NCBI GenBank assembly: GCA_041390825.1
Contig: JAWKPF010000012.1
Location: 75,625 to 139,624, forward strand
DNA: 64,000 nt
Direction: 5' to 3'
DNA from: Thermomicrobiales bacterium
GTDB taxonomy: Bacteria; Chloroflexota; Chloroflexia; Thermomicrobiales; UBA6265
Below the pieces are notes generated by a model. It was not told the origin of the DNA. It searched no databases and worked only from the letters and a program-made list of their open reading frames with translations. Position 1 is the stretch's first letter, and every line of letters begins with the position of its first letter. Position numbers and translations under genes: made by a program. This document shows, in pieces, positions 8,560 to 17,612 of this stretch.

Positions 8560-9611
8560 GAGCGTACGTTCCCGTCCATATCGATGCCGGAGATCCCGGT
8601 CGTCGCGTCATAGAGCACCGCGCGAATCTCGGCGGTGCGGCTCTCCCCTGGTTGCAGCGTCCGGTGCGAGCCGTTTTTCTCGATTGCCGCGACCAGCCCC
8701 TGACCAACGTTCGTCGTGCTCGGCTCGATCGCCATGACGTAGACCCGTTTGTACCAGGGGAATCCGGGTGACGCATGGAGTTCTTGCCAGAACCAGGCGT
8801 AGGGGAAGTCTTCGGTGCGCCATGCCAACCCGGCGCCGATGCCAAGCCTGGTGTTGGTGATCCCATACCAGGCGATCTCATCGAAGTCTTCCAGATAGCC
8901 CATCGAGCCACGCGCCTCACCGATTCCAGGTACGACGCTCAGATCGGCCGTTGCGCCATCTCGCTCGGTCGTTGGCCAGCGGTACACCGTGCCAGGCGTC
9001 CAGGGGCACGTTGGCGGATCGTAGACGTCATCAGCGCGCAAGGTGCGCGCATTGGTATCGATCCGGCAATCCTCGCTCAGGAATGGAGCTCCATACGCCG
9101 GGTGATGCCCCCAGACATAGTCCATCGGCTCGCCTGCATCGTTGCGGACCGTTTCACGCAGCAGAAACGAGGTTGCGTCCTTGTCGAGCACGATGTCGCG
9201 CGTCAGCGTGAACGGGCTGCGCGCCAGGGTGGTGGTCAGTCGCACCCAGGCTTCGTGCTCATTGCTTCCCAGATCGGCAACATCCCAGAACATGCTGGAG
9301 GCTTCGCCGTGAAAGCTCAGCTCGACGCCCTTGTAGTGGCATGGACCGCCCCCGCTGGGAAAGAGCACTTGCCAACCGCCTGGATACCATTCGATCCAGG
9401 TGACGCTCGAGTCGAACGAGGTCGGAATCCCGGCGCCCGGTTTGCGCAGACCCCACGGGCTTTTCCACATGACATCCACCCCGGTCCCCTTGTGGATCCA
9501 TTGGTAGATGTCCGCCCCCTTGTCTGGAAGTATCGTGATCTCGACTTTGTCGTTTTCCAGTTTCACCGCCGGAACATTTCGCTCCAGCGTGGTCTCCTTC
9601 GCCTTCAGCAT
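8556..9611 (-). CDS. Aldose-1-epimerase-like protein (DUF4432 type)
   Basis: This 351-residue beta-sandwich protein resembles the galactose-mutarotase superfamily (DUF4432 branch). Typical segments are NDKVEITILPDKGADIYQW near the N-terminus, LSFHGEAS in the middle and WGHHPAYGAPFL, where His residues of the sugar-binding cleft are expected. The ATG at 9611 is preferred over the GTG 24 bases upstream because an AGGGAA-like ribosome site sits between them. It is the first gene of the operon continuing into the SMP-30 lactonase and the VOC protein. It probably interconverts or binds a sugar or sugar acid; the ligand is not deducible. Confidence 0.75.
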   Translation of the reverse strand: MLKAKETTLERNVPAVKLENDKVEITILPDKGADIYQWIHKGTGVDVMWKSPWGLRKPGAGIPTSFDSSVTWIEWYPGGWQVLFPSGGGPCHYKGVELSFHGEASSMFWDVADLGSNEHEAWVRLTTTLARSPFTLTRDIVLDKDATSFLLRETVRNDAGEPMDYVWGHHPAYGAPFLSEDCRIDTNARTLRADDVYDPPTCPWTPGTVYRWPTTERDGATADLSVVPGIGEARGSMGYLEDFDEIAWYGITNTRLGIGAGLAWRTEDFPYAWFWQELHASPGFPWYKRVYVMAIEPSTTNVGQGLVAAIEKNGSHRTLQPGESRTAEIRAVLYDATTGISGIDMDGNVRS

Positions 9612-9848
9612 CCCGGATTCCCTGCTTCCCTGCACGCCGCCATTTCGATACCGGAAGCTTACCTTCCCCTCCGACTGCGTGAGGGAGCGATGGTTCCGGG
9701 CGTGACGCTCTCCGGCCCTCGCTCAGTGCCCGACACTCGGCGAAACCAGGAAGGTCCCGGCACGGTCGTGATGACGGCTTGCTCGTCGATCTGGGCGAGA
9801 CAGGCACGCCGCATGGAATCTCATGCGGCGCTGCGAGTGGGAATAGAC

Positions 9849-11585
9849 CTATGCCGTGAGGCTGGCGCCTTCTGGGCCTTCGACTGGTTTCGCGGGTTCG
9901 GGCGGTTTGCGGCTGATGAAGGCCGTGCCGAACTCTCGGTACCGGGTGCGCCGGTCTTTCATCAAACGCCCGATACGCCGTTTGCGCAGCCCCTCCAGCT
10001 GACCCAGCAGCGCCAATTCGACATAGGTGGCTGCCAAATCGATGTCGGCCGCAGCCCCGTGTTCCGGCTCGGGCACGATCTGATCCACGATGCCGAACCG
10101 GGCCAGCTCTGGGGCGGTGATCCGCAACCGATTCGCGAGTTCCGGAGCGCGTTGCGCGTCCCGATAGAGAATGGCGGCCGCCCCTTCCGGGCTGATCACG
10201 GAGAAGAACGCGCCTGACTGCATCAGGACCCGGTCAGCCAGCGCCAGCGCCAGCGCGCCGCCACTACCGCCTTCGCCAACCACGACCGCCACCGTCGGAG
10301 TCTCCAGCGTGCTCATTCGCTCCAGCGTGCGCGCGATTTCACTTGCCAACCCGAGTTCTTCAGCTTCGATGCCGGGGTATGCGCCCGGTGTGTCGACGAA
10401 GGTCACCAGGGGCAACGACCACCGCTCGGCGAGGTCGAACATGCGCCGTGCCTTGCGGAATCCGTTCGGCATTGGTCGGCCTGCCGCTCCGACGATATCG
10501 GAGTCGGCGAACCGGTCGAACCCGACGAACGCTACGGGGAGACCGCCAACCTTGCCCAGGGCCGTCACGATGGAGGGATCGTCCCCGCCTTCGCGATCGC
10601 CGTGAAGCTCGACGTATCCAGGGGAAATCCGCGAAAGGTAGTCCCTCGTCGATGGGCGATTGTCAGCACGCGCCGACTCGACGATCTGCCATGCGGTTCG
10701 CTCATCGGGTGCAATAGCCGGAAGCGTGGCGTCTGATCGTTCGACCTCGGATTCCCGGATCGCGCGCAGCATCGCGCTGAGGTAGTTCCGTTGGTTAGGC
10801 CGCGACACCACGGCGTCCACCATTCCATGCGACAACTGGAACTCCGCCGTATGCGATCCCTCCGGCAAGGGGCGACCCAGCGCCTGTTCCACCACTCGCG
10901 GACCGGCGAATCCGATCAGGGCTTCTGGTTCAGCCAGGATGACATCTGCCAGGCTCGCGAACGAGGCATTCACGCCGCCCGTGGTCGGATCGCACATGAT
11001 CGCGATGTAGGGAATCCCCTCCGCTTTCAGCATCGCAATCGACGAAGCGGTCTTCGCCATCTGCAGAAGTGAGAACATCCCCTCCTGCATGCGCGCTCCG
11101 CCGCTGGCAACGACCGCGATCAGTGGGCGTTTCTTGCTCGCCGCGAACTCGGCCGCCCGCGCCAGGCGCTCACCAACGACGATGCCCATGCTGCCGCCCA
11201 GGAAGGTGAAATCGAGCACCGCCAGCACCACCGGCTCGCCGCCGATCGTCGCTGTCCCCACGAGCATCCCGTCCGATCGGCCAGTTCGCGTCTGCTGTTC
11301 CCGCAGCCGTTCGGCATAGGCCAGATCGTCCGCGAACCCGAGCGGATCGGTGGAGTAGAGATCGGAATCCCGTTCCTCGAACGATCCCGGATCGCTCAGG
11401 TACTCGATCCGCCGTTGGGCCGAGATGCCAAAGTGGCGTTCACAAACTGGGCAGATGCGAAAATGGGTGAAGTCGGGCGCTCCTTCCAGCAGCGCGTCGC
11501 AGCGGTCGCACGATTCCCGGGCGGGGAGATCATAGACCTGATGCTCGACGGTCGGGCGGTCACGGAAGGGAAGCAATCGGCGCAT
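9849..11585 (-). CDS. accDA: Acetyl-CoA carboxylase carboxyltransferase, fused beta-alpha (AccD-AccA)
   Basis: This 578-residue protein carries both carboxyltransferase halves, which are separate in most bacteria. The N-terminal part is AccD-like, with a zinc ribbon (Cys26, 29, 45, 48) and the crotonase-fold segments VVASGGARMQEGMFSL and PTTGGVNASFASL. From about residue 300 the chain is AccA-like, with VTFVDTPGAYPGIEAEELG, VVVGEGGSGGALALALAD and SVISPEGAAAIL. It transfers CO2 from biotin-carboxyl carrier protein to acetyl-CoA, the first step of fatty-acid synthesis. The ATG at 11585 is chosen over the upstream one at 11627 because AGAGG precedes it at normal distance. No accB or accC lies nearby. 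The fusion is read continuously with no stop. Confidence 0.93.
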   Translation of the reverse strand: MRRLLPFRDRPTVEHQVYDLPARESCDRCDALLEGAPDFTHFRICPVCERHFGISAQRRIEYLSDPGSFEERDSDLYSTDPLGFADDLAYAERLREQQTRTGRSDGMLVGTATIGGEPVVLAVLDFTFLGGSMGIVVGERLARAAEFAASKKRPLIAVVASGGARMQEGMFSLLQMAKTASSIAMLKAEGIPYIAIMCDPTTGGVNASFASLADVILAEPEALIGFAGPRVVEQALGRPLPEGSHTAEFQLSHGMVDAVVSRPNQRNYLSAMLRAIRESEVERSDATLPAIAPDERTAWQIVESARADNRPSTRDYLSRISPGYVELHGDREGGDDPSIVTALGKVGGLPVAFVGFDRFADSDIVGAAGRPMPNGFRKARRMFDLAERWSLPLVTFVDTPGAYPGIEAEELGLASEIARTLERMSTLETPTVAVVVGEGGSGGALALALADRVLMQSGAFFSVISPEGAAAILYRDAQRAPELANRLRITAPELARFGIVDQIVPEPEHGAAADIDLAATYVELALLGQLEGLRKRRIGRLMKDRRTRYREFGTAFISRKPPEPAKPVEGPEGASLTA

Positions 11586-11697
11586 AAGATTGGCCTCTGA
11601 GGGAACAGGGCAAAGACCCCTCTGCATGTAAACTATCGGGACCGGGGAATGAAACCGTAGAACGTTGCGGCCGCCCCGTCAAGCACCAGCGCGAACG

Positions 11698-11991
11698 ATG
11701 GCAAACATGACCGAGAATTCCACTTTCCGTATCGAAGATATCGGCGACGACGTACGCATCGACGTGCTTCAGCGACTGGCTGAGCAGGCAATGTCCGATC
11801 TCGATTTTCGCGCGGTTGCCCGTCACGATCTGGAGGGCGCGCTGAGACAGTTCGGCTATGACCTGAACGAATCCGAGATGGAACTGGTGCTCGCCTTTCG
11901 CCGCTCCCTGGCCGATGCCGGGATCGACCTCTTTCTCGAAGAACGCATTACCCCCGAGCAGCTGGACGCCATCCACCAGCTCTTCGTGTAG
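11698..11991 (+). CDS. Small conserved-looking protein of unknown function
   Basis: This 97-residue acidic, helical protein starts at ATG 11698, divergent from accDA. Its middle, RAVARHDLEGALRQFGYDL followed by NESEMELVLAFRR, resembles the leader-like or Nif11-like helix (DPxxALxxxGxxLxxxE) found in some small proteins that serve as RiPP leaders. No modification enzyme or transporter is seen near it, and there is no Cys-rich or Gly-Gly core. A simple structural or regulatory role is equally possible. I do not recognise a named family. Confidence 0.55.
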   Translation: MANMTENSTFRIEDIGDDVRIDVLQRLAEQAMSDLDFRAVARHDLEGALRQFGYDLNESEMELVLAFRRSLADAGIDLFLEERITPEQLDAIHQLFV

Positions 11992-12023
11992 TTTCCTGAT
12001 CCGGTTCCGTGCCCGGCGTTGCC

Positions 12024-12689
12024 TTACTCCATCGTGCCGAACAGCCGATCCCCTGCGTCCCCCAACCCTGGCCGGATGAACTTGTTGCTGTCCAGTTCCC
12101 GGTCGAGTCGCGCGACATGGAGCGGAACGTCTGGATGCTCGTGCAGCATCAATTGCACGCCTTCCGGCGCCGCAATCAACCCAACGAACTTGATCCACTT
12201 CGCTCCGTGGTTCTTGAGCTCTTGCACCGCCGCAGATGCCGAACCCGCGGTGGCCAGCATCGGATCGAGCACGATCGTCAGGTCGTAGGGGAGCACCTCC
12301 GGCAATTTTCGGTAGTAGCTCACCGGATGATGTGTCAACTCGTCGCGATAGATCCCGAGGTGGTAGACGGTCGCATGCGGCACCAGCTCGCGCGCGCTAT
12401 CGACCATGCCGAGCCCGGCCCGCATGATCGGCACCAACGCGATGCGGCAGTCGAGCACCGACCCTTGCGTCCGCTCCAGCGGTGTCTCGAAGATCTCCTG
12501 TTTCAACGGCAGATCGGTCGTGGCCTCATAGAGCAGGAACTGCGTCAGCTCGTCCGTCAGCTCCTTGAACGTGGCCGTCGGCGTGCGCGCTTCGCTCAGC
12601 TGCGTGATCTTGTGCCGCACCAGCGGATGCGCGCTCACGAACAGATTGGGAAAGCGGCCTGAAGGTTCCGGATACGAAAGCTCGGACAA
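12024..12689 (-). CDS. upp: Uracil phosphoribosyltransferase
   Basis: This 221-residue enzyme is near the usual length (about 208) with a slightly longer N-terminus. It makes UMP from uracil and PRPP in pyrimidine salvage. Diagnostic segments are VPIMRAGLGMVD, the PRPP-binding loop region LDPMLATAGSASAAV, and the C-terminal uracil-binding region GLGDAGDRLFGT. It is convergent with the small gene that ends at 11991 and divergent from the VOC gene at 12799. It appears to be a single-gene unit. Confidence 0.95.
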   Translation of the reverse strand: MSELSYPEPSGRFPNLFVSAHPLVRHKITQLSEARTPTATFKELTDELTQFLLYEATTDLPLKQEIFETPLERTQGSVLDCRIALVPIMRAGLGMVDSARELVPHATVYHLGIYRDELTHHPVSYYRKLPEVLPYDLTIVLDPMLATAGSASAAVQELKNHGAKWIKFVGLIAAPEGVQLMLHEHPDVPLHVARLDRELDSNKFIRPGLGDAGDRLFGTME

Positions 12690-12798
12690 GAGATTGCTCC
12701 GTTCGTTAGGATAGTGACCGGCGATATCTTACCCGTGATCGTTGCCGAGCGGCCGTCTGGCCCGCGCGGTCACTGACCGGTGTGACAGGAGTTCTCAC

Positions 12799-13179
12799 GT
12801 GGGTTTCGTAACGCGATTGCAGCACACGAGTGTCCCCATGCCCGCGGATGGCGCTGAGCACGTTCGCGCCTTCTATGGGGAAGCGCTTGGCATGACGGAA
12901 AAGCTACCGCCCTCATCGCTGAGCGGCGTAGTCTGGTTCGAGGCAGGACCCGACGGCGACGAAGTGCACTGCTTCACCGATCCCGACTTTGTGCCAAACG
13001 GCAATCAGCAGCATCTTTGCTTGCAGGTGAACGATCTCGACGCGCTTCGCGCCCACCTGACGGAGAGAGGAATTCCAGTCGAGGAAACGATCGTGATCAC
13101 CAACCGGCCGCGTTTCTTCGTGCGGGACCCCTACCAGAACCTCATCGAGCTCGTGCAGATCACGGGAGAGTACGACTAA
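12799..13179 (+). CDS. VOC family (glyoxalase-like) protein
   Basis: The product is 126 residues. The GTG at 12799 is preferred over an upstream TTG at 12742 because AGGAG lies seven bases before it. The fold signature is TRLQHTSVPMPADGAEHVRAF, then QHLCLQVNDLDALRAHL, and the C-terminal FFVRDPYQNLIELVQI, in which the last Glu is the usual metal ligand of VOC proteins. It stands upstream of the aminotransferase at 13288 with a repeat-bearing gap of about 110 bases. A metal-dependent lyase or dioxygenase role is possible, but the substrate is unknown. Confidence 0.82.
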   Translation: MGFVTRLQHTSVPMPADGAEHVRAFYGEALGMTEKLPPSSLSGVVWFEAGPDGDEVHCFTDPDFVPNGNQQHLCLQVNDLDALRAHLTERGIPVEETIVITNRPRFFVRDPYQNLIELVQITGEYD

Positions 13180-13237
13180 ACGAAGCCCAGGACCCTGAGT
13201 CCAGCGAGAAACCGGCCCACTGTCGCGCGCCGCGTGC

Positions 13238-13265
13238 TCTGGACTCTGGACCCTGGACCCTGGAC
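13238..13265 (+). repeat. Interspersed intergenic repeat, copy A
   Basis: Four tandem near-copies of a CTGGACYC unit lie between the VOC gene and the aminotransferase, just before the latter's ribosome site. Related runs occur at 23512-23544 (opposite orientation) and 25838-25859. A diverged flanking unit (GGACCCTGAGTCC) lies at 13190-13202. Confidence 0.6.
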
Positions 13266-13287
13266 TTTCACCAGAAAGGAATCTCAC

Positions 13288-14667
13288 ATGGTCGCCGAAG
13301 GAACTCGACGCAGCGGAACCGGCCCAGAGCTGGCCGAGATCACCGAACAAATCACGCAAGAGTACGTTGGCCGCACCTCGGCATCGGCAGAGGCGTATGC
13401 GCGCGCCAGGGGCGTCATGCCGGGGGGTGACACTCGCACGGTGGCGTTCCACCCGCCGTATCCGCTCACCATCGTCAAGGGAGCGGGGTACACGCTCACC
13501 GACCTCGACGGCAACACCTATATCGATGTGCTGAACAACTACACATCGCTCATCCACGGCCACGCCTTCGCGCCCATCACCGACGCCGTGACGACCCAGA
13601 TGCAGCTGGGAACGAACTACGCCGCCGCACTCCAGGCACAAGCCGGACTGGCAGAGATCCTCACCAGCCGCGTGAAATCGGTGGACAAGGTCCGCTTCAC
13701 GAATTCCGGCACCGAAGCGACCATGATGGCGATCCGCGGAGCCCGCGCGTTCACCGGCCGCGAACTCATCGTGAAGATGGAAGGCGGCTACCACGGCACC
13801 TATGACGATTTCGAAGTCTCCATGCATCCATCGGTCGATTCCGGACCGGATGGTGAGCCCATCGCAACCATCGACACGCTTGGCGTGCCGCAGAACCGGT
13901 TGCAGACCGTCGCCGTTATCCCATTCAACGATGTGGCTGCAGCGGAACGCATCTTTGCCGAGCGCGGCACCGAGATCGCCGCGGTCATCCTCGAACCGGT
14001 CATGGGCTCTGCGGGCATGCTCCCGGCTGAACCGGAGTTCCTGCGCGCCCTGCGTGATCTGACCACCAAACATGGCGCCTTGCTGATGTTCGACGAGGTC
14101 ATGTCCTTCCGGCTCGGGCCGGGGGGCATGCAAGGGAACTACGGCATCTACCCGGATATCACTTCTTTCGCCAAGATCATGAGCGGCGGCCTTCCGGGCG
14201 GCGCATTTGGCGGCACGGATGAGGTGATGTCCATTTTCGACCCGTTCTCGAAGCAGCCATTGTGGCAGAGCGGCACCTTCAACGGGAATGCGGTTACGAT
14301 GGTTGCGGGCATCGCCGCCCTGGAGCATTTCGGCGCGGACGAGGTTGCCCGCATCAACCGGCTCGGCGACCAGCTTCGCAGCCGGATCGGCATGCTCCTG
14401 GAGATGTATGGGTTCGAGGCGGTGGTCACTGGCTATGGCTCCTTTGGCGCCATCCATTTCACCAATGGACCGGTGCGCAACTATCGCGATGCCGCGCGCA
14501 GCAACCAGCAGCTCAAGAAGGTGCTCCATCTCGCGCTGTTGCAGGAAGGGCTCTTCGTCGCTCCCCGCCTGATGTTCTGTATCTCGACACCGATGTCCGA
14601 ATCGACGCTCGATGAGATCGATGCGCGCTTCGAACGCGCGCTGAAGCGACTGGACGATATTCGCTAG
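13288..14667 (+). CDS. Class III aminotransferase, glutamate-1-semialdehyde aminomutase-like
   Basis: This 459-residue PLP enzyme starts at ATG 13288 (AGAAAGGA 8 bases upstream). It has the family landmarks VMPGGDTR near the N-terminus, VRFTNSGTEATMMAIRGARA, GGYHGTYDD, LLMFDEVMSFR, and SFAKIMSGGLPGGAFGG with the PLP-binding Lys. The MPGG-T pattern and the overall layout match the glutamate-1-semialdehyde aminomutase subgroup. However, no other tetrapyrrole gene is nearby, so it may be an aminotransferase of another substrate such as an omega-amino acid. The next gene starts six bases after its stop, so they are co-transcribed. Confidence 0.85.
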   Translation: MVAEGTRRSGTGPELAEITEQITQEYVGRTSASAEAYARARGVMPGGDTRTVAFHPPYPLTIVKGAGYTLTDLDGNTYIDVLNNYTSLIHGHAFAPITDAVTTQMQLGTNYAAALQAQAGLAEILTSRVKSVDKVRFTNSGTEATMMAIRGARAFTGRELIVKMEGGYHGTYDDFEVSMHPSVDSGPDGEPIATIDTLGVPQNRLQTVAVIPFNDVAAAERIFAERGTEIAAVILEPVMGSAGMLPAEPEFLRALRDLTTKHGALLMFDEVMSFRLGPGGMQGNYGIYPDITSFAKIMSGGLPGGAFGGTDEVMSIFDPFSKQPLWQSGTFNGNAVTMVAGIAALEHFGADEVARINRLGDQLRSRIGMLLEMYGFEAVVTGYGSFGAIHFTNGPVRNYRDAARSNQQLKKVLHLALLQEGLFVAPRLMFCISTPMSESTLDEIDARFERALKRLDDIR

Positions 14668-14673
14668 GAGACG

Positions 14674-15336
14674 ATGACGGTCAAGGTTCTTGCGGTGTCG
14701 GATCAGATCGACCCGCGAATTCACTCCGCAACGCTGCGGCAACGAATGCCGGATATCGACTTTGTGGTCAGCGCGGGAGATCTCCCGTCCCGGTATCTCG
14801 AGTTCCTGGCTGACGCGCTGGAGCGTCCGGTCTACTACGTGCTTGGCAACCACATGGAAGAGTGGGTCAAGGATCAGCAAACCGGAAAACTCTACGAACC
14901 CATGGGCGCCGAACCGCTCAACGGCCGTGTGATCTACGATAAGTCGACCGGACTCATCATCGCCGGTTTGTCCGGTTCTCCCAAGTACTCAGGCGAGGGG
15001 GGGCAGCAATTCACCGAGTTCCAGGTCTATCGCACCATCGCCCGCATGTGTCCGAAACTGCTTTGGAACCGCCTGACGCGCGGTCGCTGGGTGGATCTGT
15101 TGATAACGCACGCCCCGCCGCGCGATGTCAACGACCGTCCTGACAAAGCCCATCGAGGCTTTAGCGCCTATCGCACCTTTGTCAACATGTTCAAACCCCG
15201 CTATCTCCTGCACGGGCACATTCATCTCTACGACCGCAACGAACCGTGGCAAGCCACTCTTGGAGAGACCAGGGTCATCAATGTCTATCCCTACCAGAAG
15301 CTCGAACTCGACTTCGAGAAGCCTGCTGCAACGTAA
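14674..15336 (+). CDS. Calcineurin-like metallophosphoesterase
   Basis: This 220-residue protein shows the dimetal phosphoesterase signature: the N-terminal strand VKVLAVSDQIDPRI, SAGDLPSRYLEFL (Asp), VLGNHMEEW (Asn-His), LLITHAPPRDVND (His) and HGHIHLY near the end. The first motif lacks the typical DxH (AVSDQID instead), so metal binding may differ from the norm. It has no signal peptide. It sits between the aminotransferase and the ParB-fold gene with short gaps, forming one probable operon. The substrate is unknown. Confidence 0.88.
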   Translation: MTVKVLAVSDQIDPRIHSATLRQRMPDIDFVVSAGDLPSRYLEFLADALERPVYYVLGNHMEEWVKDQQTGKLYEPMGAEPLNGRVIYDKSTGLIIAGLSGSPKYSGEGGQQFTEFQVYRTIARMCPKLLWNRLTRGRWVDLLITHAPPRDVNDRPDKAHRGFSAYRTFVNMFKPRYLLHGHIHLYDRNEPWQATLGETRVINVYPYQKLELDFEKPAAT

Positions 15337-15359
15337 TCCGCTGCACGGATGCCGCTCCG

Positions 15360-16286
15360 GTGGCTGAGGATCAGACGCGAGCCGACTACGATCGTGCCCG
15401 CCGCAAGGCGTTCCTGAACGATGTCGTCAGCTTCTTCAAGCGCGAGCCGAATACGCTCATCTCCTATGCCGATGTGCGCGAACGTGTCACGATGGAGGGT
15501 GAGAGCTACCGTGGGATTCAGGAAGTTCCGGTCGACAAGATCGTCGGCAGCATGGATCGCTACCGAGATTTCGATCGTCGCTTTCTCCCCAAGCGCAAGA
15601 ACACCGCCAACCGCTGGCGCAGCATCGACCGCGCCTACTATCAGGATGTCGTTCTACCTCCGGTCCAGCTCTACAAGGTGGGCGACATCTATTTCGTGAA
15701 GGATGGAAACCACCGTGTTTCCGTGGCTCGGGAACGTGGTGTCGCCTTCATCGATGCCGAGGTTATCGAGGGGCATATCCGCATTCCCATCGACTCATCG
15801 ATGAGTCCCGGCCGTCTGTTGCAGCAGGTCGAGTATGCCGAGTTTCTGCGCAAGACCAATCTCGACCGAACTCGTCCACAGCACGATATCCGGCCCACCG
15901 CGCTCGGTCGATACGACGAAATCATCACTCACATCGAGGGACGTCGCAGGTTGGCGGAGGAGCGTAGTGGGAAAGAGGTATCGCTGGCCGAAGCCGCAGC
16001 CGATTGGTACGACACCGTCTACCTTCCGATCGCGCTCGCTGCACGTGAACAGAAACTCCTGCGTGACTTTCCCGATCGCACCGAGGCCGATATCTACCTC
16101 TGGGTCATGGCGAATCGCTTGCAGATCCAGCTGGCGGCGGGATCACGATTTAGCCCGGAGCATTCGGCGAGGATCTATCGGGAAATCGAGGGTGAGGAGC
16201 GCAAGCTCAAACGCATCGGGCTTCGGGCGCTGAACGCCACCAGGGATTTCGCCAGTTCGCTGCTTGGCCGTGGCGATAGCGATTGA
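15360..16286 (+). CDS. ParB/sulfiredoxin-fold domain protein of unknown role
   Basis: The product is 308 residues from GTG 15360; an earlier in-frame start overlaps the phosphoesterase and is not needed. A ParB-type core is visible at about residues 95-135: LYKVGDIYFVKDGNHRVSVARERGV contains the DGNHR box that in this fold binds nucleotide or performs phosphotransfer. N-terminal to it is a helical region rich in Arg/Asp (SMDRYRDFDRRFLPKRK). The C-terminal half (about 180-308) is helical with no motif I recognise. No HTH for ParS-type DNA binding is seen, so a chromosome-partition role is unlikely. It is the last gene of the run from the aminotransferase. Confidence 0.7.
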   Translation: MAEDQTRADYDRARRKAFLNDVVSFFKREPNTLISYADVRERVTMEGESYRGIQEVPVDKIVGSMDRYRDFDRRFLPKRKNTANRWRSIDRAYYQDVVLPPVQLYKVGDIYFVKDGNHRVSVARERGVAFIDAEVIEGHIRIPIDSSMSPGRLLQQVEYAEFLRKTNLDRTRPQHDIRPTALGRYDEIITHIEGRRRLAEERSGKEVSLAEAAADWYDTVYLPIALAAREQKLLRDFPDRTEADIYLWVMANRLQIQLAAGSRFSPEHSARIYREIEGEERKLKRIGLRALNATRDFASSLLGRGDSD

Positions 16287-16435
16287 TCCCGTTCGGATCG
16301 TTTCCCTGGAGGTTCGTTCACGGCGGAACGAGGAAAGGGATGCATCGGAACCGCCCGATGTCCCGGGTCGATCTCATTGCGACTCGACTGCAGGAAGTGC
16401 CCCGGCTGATACGCTCTGGCGCGGACGTTCAGCCC

Positions 16436-17566
16436 CTATGAGGCTTCGGGAAACGGAAACCACTCGGTCTTCATGAGCAAGATCCGGCGCACGCTCTCGT
16501 CGATGCGGTCCTCGCTCAGTTCGCCCTTCGCCACCCTGTTCGACAGATGCGCGATCAGGTCTCCAAACGCAGCACCGGCAGAGGTCCACATCAAGAGGTC
16601 CAGCCCGGCGTCGACCGCCATGTCGGCCAGCTCATAGGCCGACCATGCGCCAAGCGCGCCCATGCCCAGGTCATCTGTGATCGCGACTCCGTCGTATCCA
16701 AGGTCCTCGCGCAAGTGCCGCATGGCTACCCTGGAGATCGAGGCCGGCACATCGTCCCACTGGGTGTAATCGAGATGGCCGAGCATGATCATCTCGACCC
16801 CTTCGTCGATGGCTGCCTTGAAAGGCAGCGCATCGGTCGCGATCCATTCGTCGAACGAGATATCGATCGTCGGCAGGCCAAAGTGCGAATCGACCGTAGT
16901 CCGTCCATGTCCTGGGAAGTGTTTCGCCGCGCTGGCGACTCCGCCATCACGCGAGCCTTCGACCACCGCCGCGATCTTGGCCGCTACCGACTTCGGATTG
17001 CTGCCAAACGCTCGCCACGCCATTGTGCTTTGCGAGGTGTAGGCAACATCGGCCACCGGCGCGAAATTGGCGTTAAAGCCGAAACTGCTCAGGAACTCCG
17101 CCCGCTCGCGGGCCAGTTTCTGCACATGCGGATCGGGCAACGCCGCCATCGACAGCGCTCCCGGAACAGGATCGCCCGGCACGCGCGTTACCGGGCCGCC
17201 TTCCTGGTCGACGCCGACAAAGGGGGAGATGTGCTTCCCCGAGGCGTGAATCGCGTCGATGTACGTCGCGATTTGTTCAGGCGAGCCGATGTTGGGTTGA
17301 ACGAAGAGCACCCCGCCCGGCTGCACCGTTTGCAGCGAATTGGCGAACCACGATGGCATTACCGCATCCGCCGCCTGGATCACGAACATCTGGCCGATCT
17401 TCTCGGCCAGGCTCATTTCCTGCAGCACGCGGTCGACCGCATTGGTCGATTTTTCCGCGGCGCGCGCCGGCATGCGGGAGAGCGCCGCCGAAGCGGCGAC
17501 TGCCGCACCTCCCTTGAGGAGGGCGCGCCGATCGAATGTGAGGTTACGAGGCCGAATCGAGGTCAT
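16436..17566 (-). CDS. Glycoside hydrolase family 3, NagZ-like beta-N-acetylhexosaminidase
   Basis: This 376-residue protein has a twin-arginine-type signal (FDRRALLKGGAAVAASAAL), indicating Tat export. The GH3 TIM barrel follows: GVLFVQPN, FVGVDQEGGPVTRVPG, NFAPVADV, SAAKHFPGHGRT (the His loop that marks NagZ-type enzymes) and DGVAITDDLGMGAL with the Asp nucleophile. Family knowledge suggests removal of N-acetylglucosamine from cell-wall fragments or other glycans. The Tat signal is unlike cytoplasmic NagZ of Gram-negatives and suggests extracellular action. It is followed upstream on the same strand by the MFS gene, 46 bases away. Confidence 0.88.
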   Translation of the reverse strand: MTSIRPRNLTFDRRALLKGGAAVAASAALSRMPARAAEKSTNAVDRVLQEMSLAEKIGQMFVIQAADAVMPSWFANSLQTVQPGGVLFVQPNIGSPEQIATYIDAIHASGKHISPFVGVDQEGGPVTRVPGDPVPGALSMAALPDPHVQKLARERAEFLSSFGFNANFAPVADVAYTSQSTMAWRAFGSNPKSVAAKIAAVVEGSRDGGVASAAKHFPGHGRTTVDSHFGLPTIDISFDEWIATDALPFKAAIDEGVEMIMLGHLDYTQWDDVPASISRVAMRHLREDLGYDGVAITDDLGMGALGAWSAYELADMAVDAGLDLLMWTSAGAAFGDLIAHLSNRVAKGELSEDRIDESVRRILLMKTEWFPFPEAS

Positions 17567-17612
17567 CGCCCGTTTTCTTGTCCACCACGCAGCGCATACG
17601 AAAACAGCCGAT

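Noticed and set aside
12913..14880. 655-codon minus-strand frame opposite the aminotransferase
   Set aside because: It is antisense to a gene with full motif set; no recognisable domain and no ribosome site.
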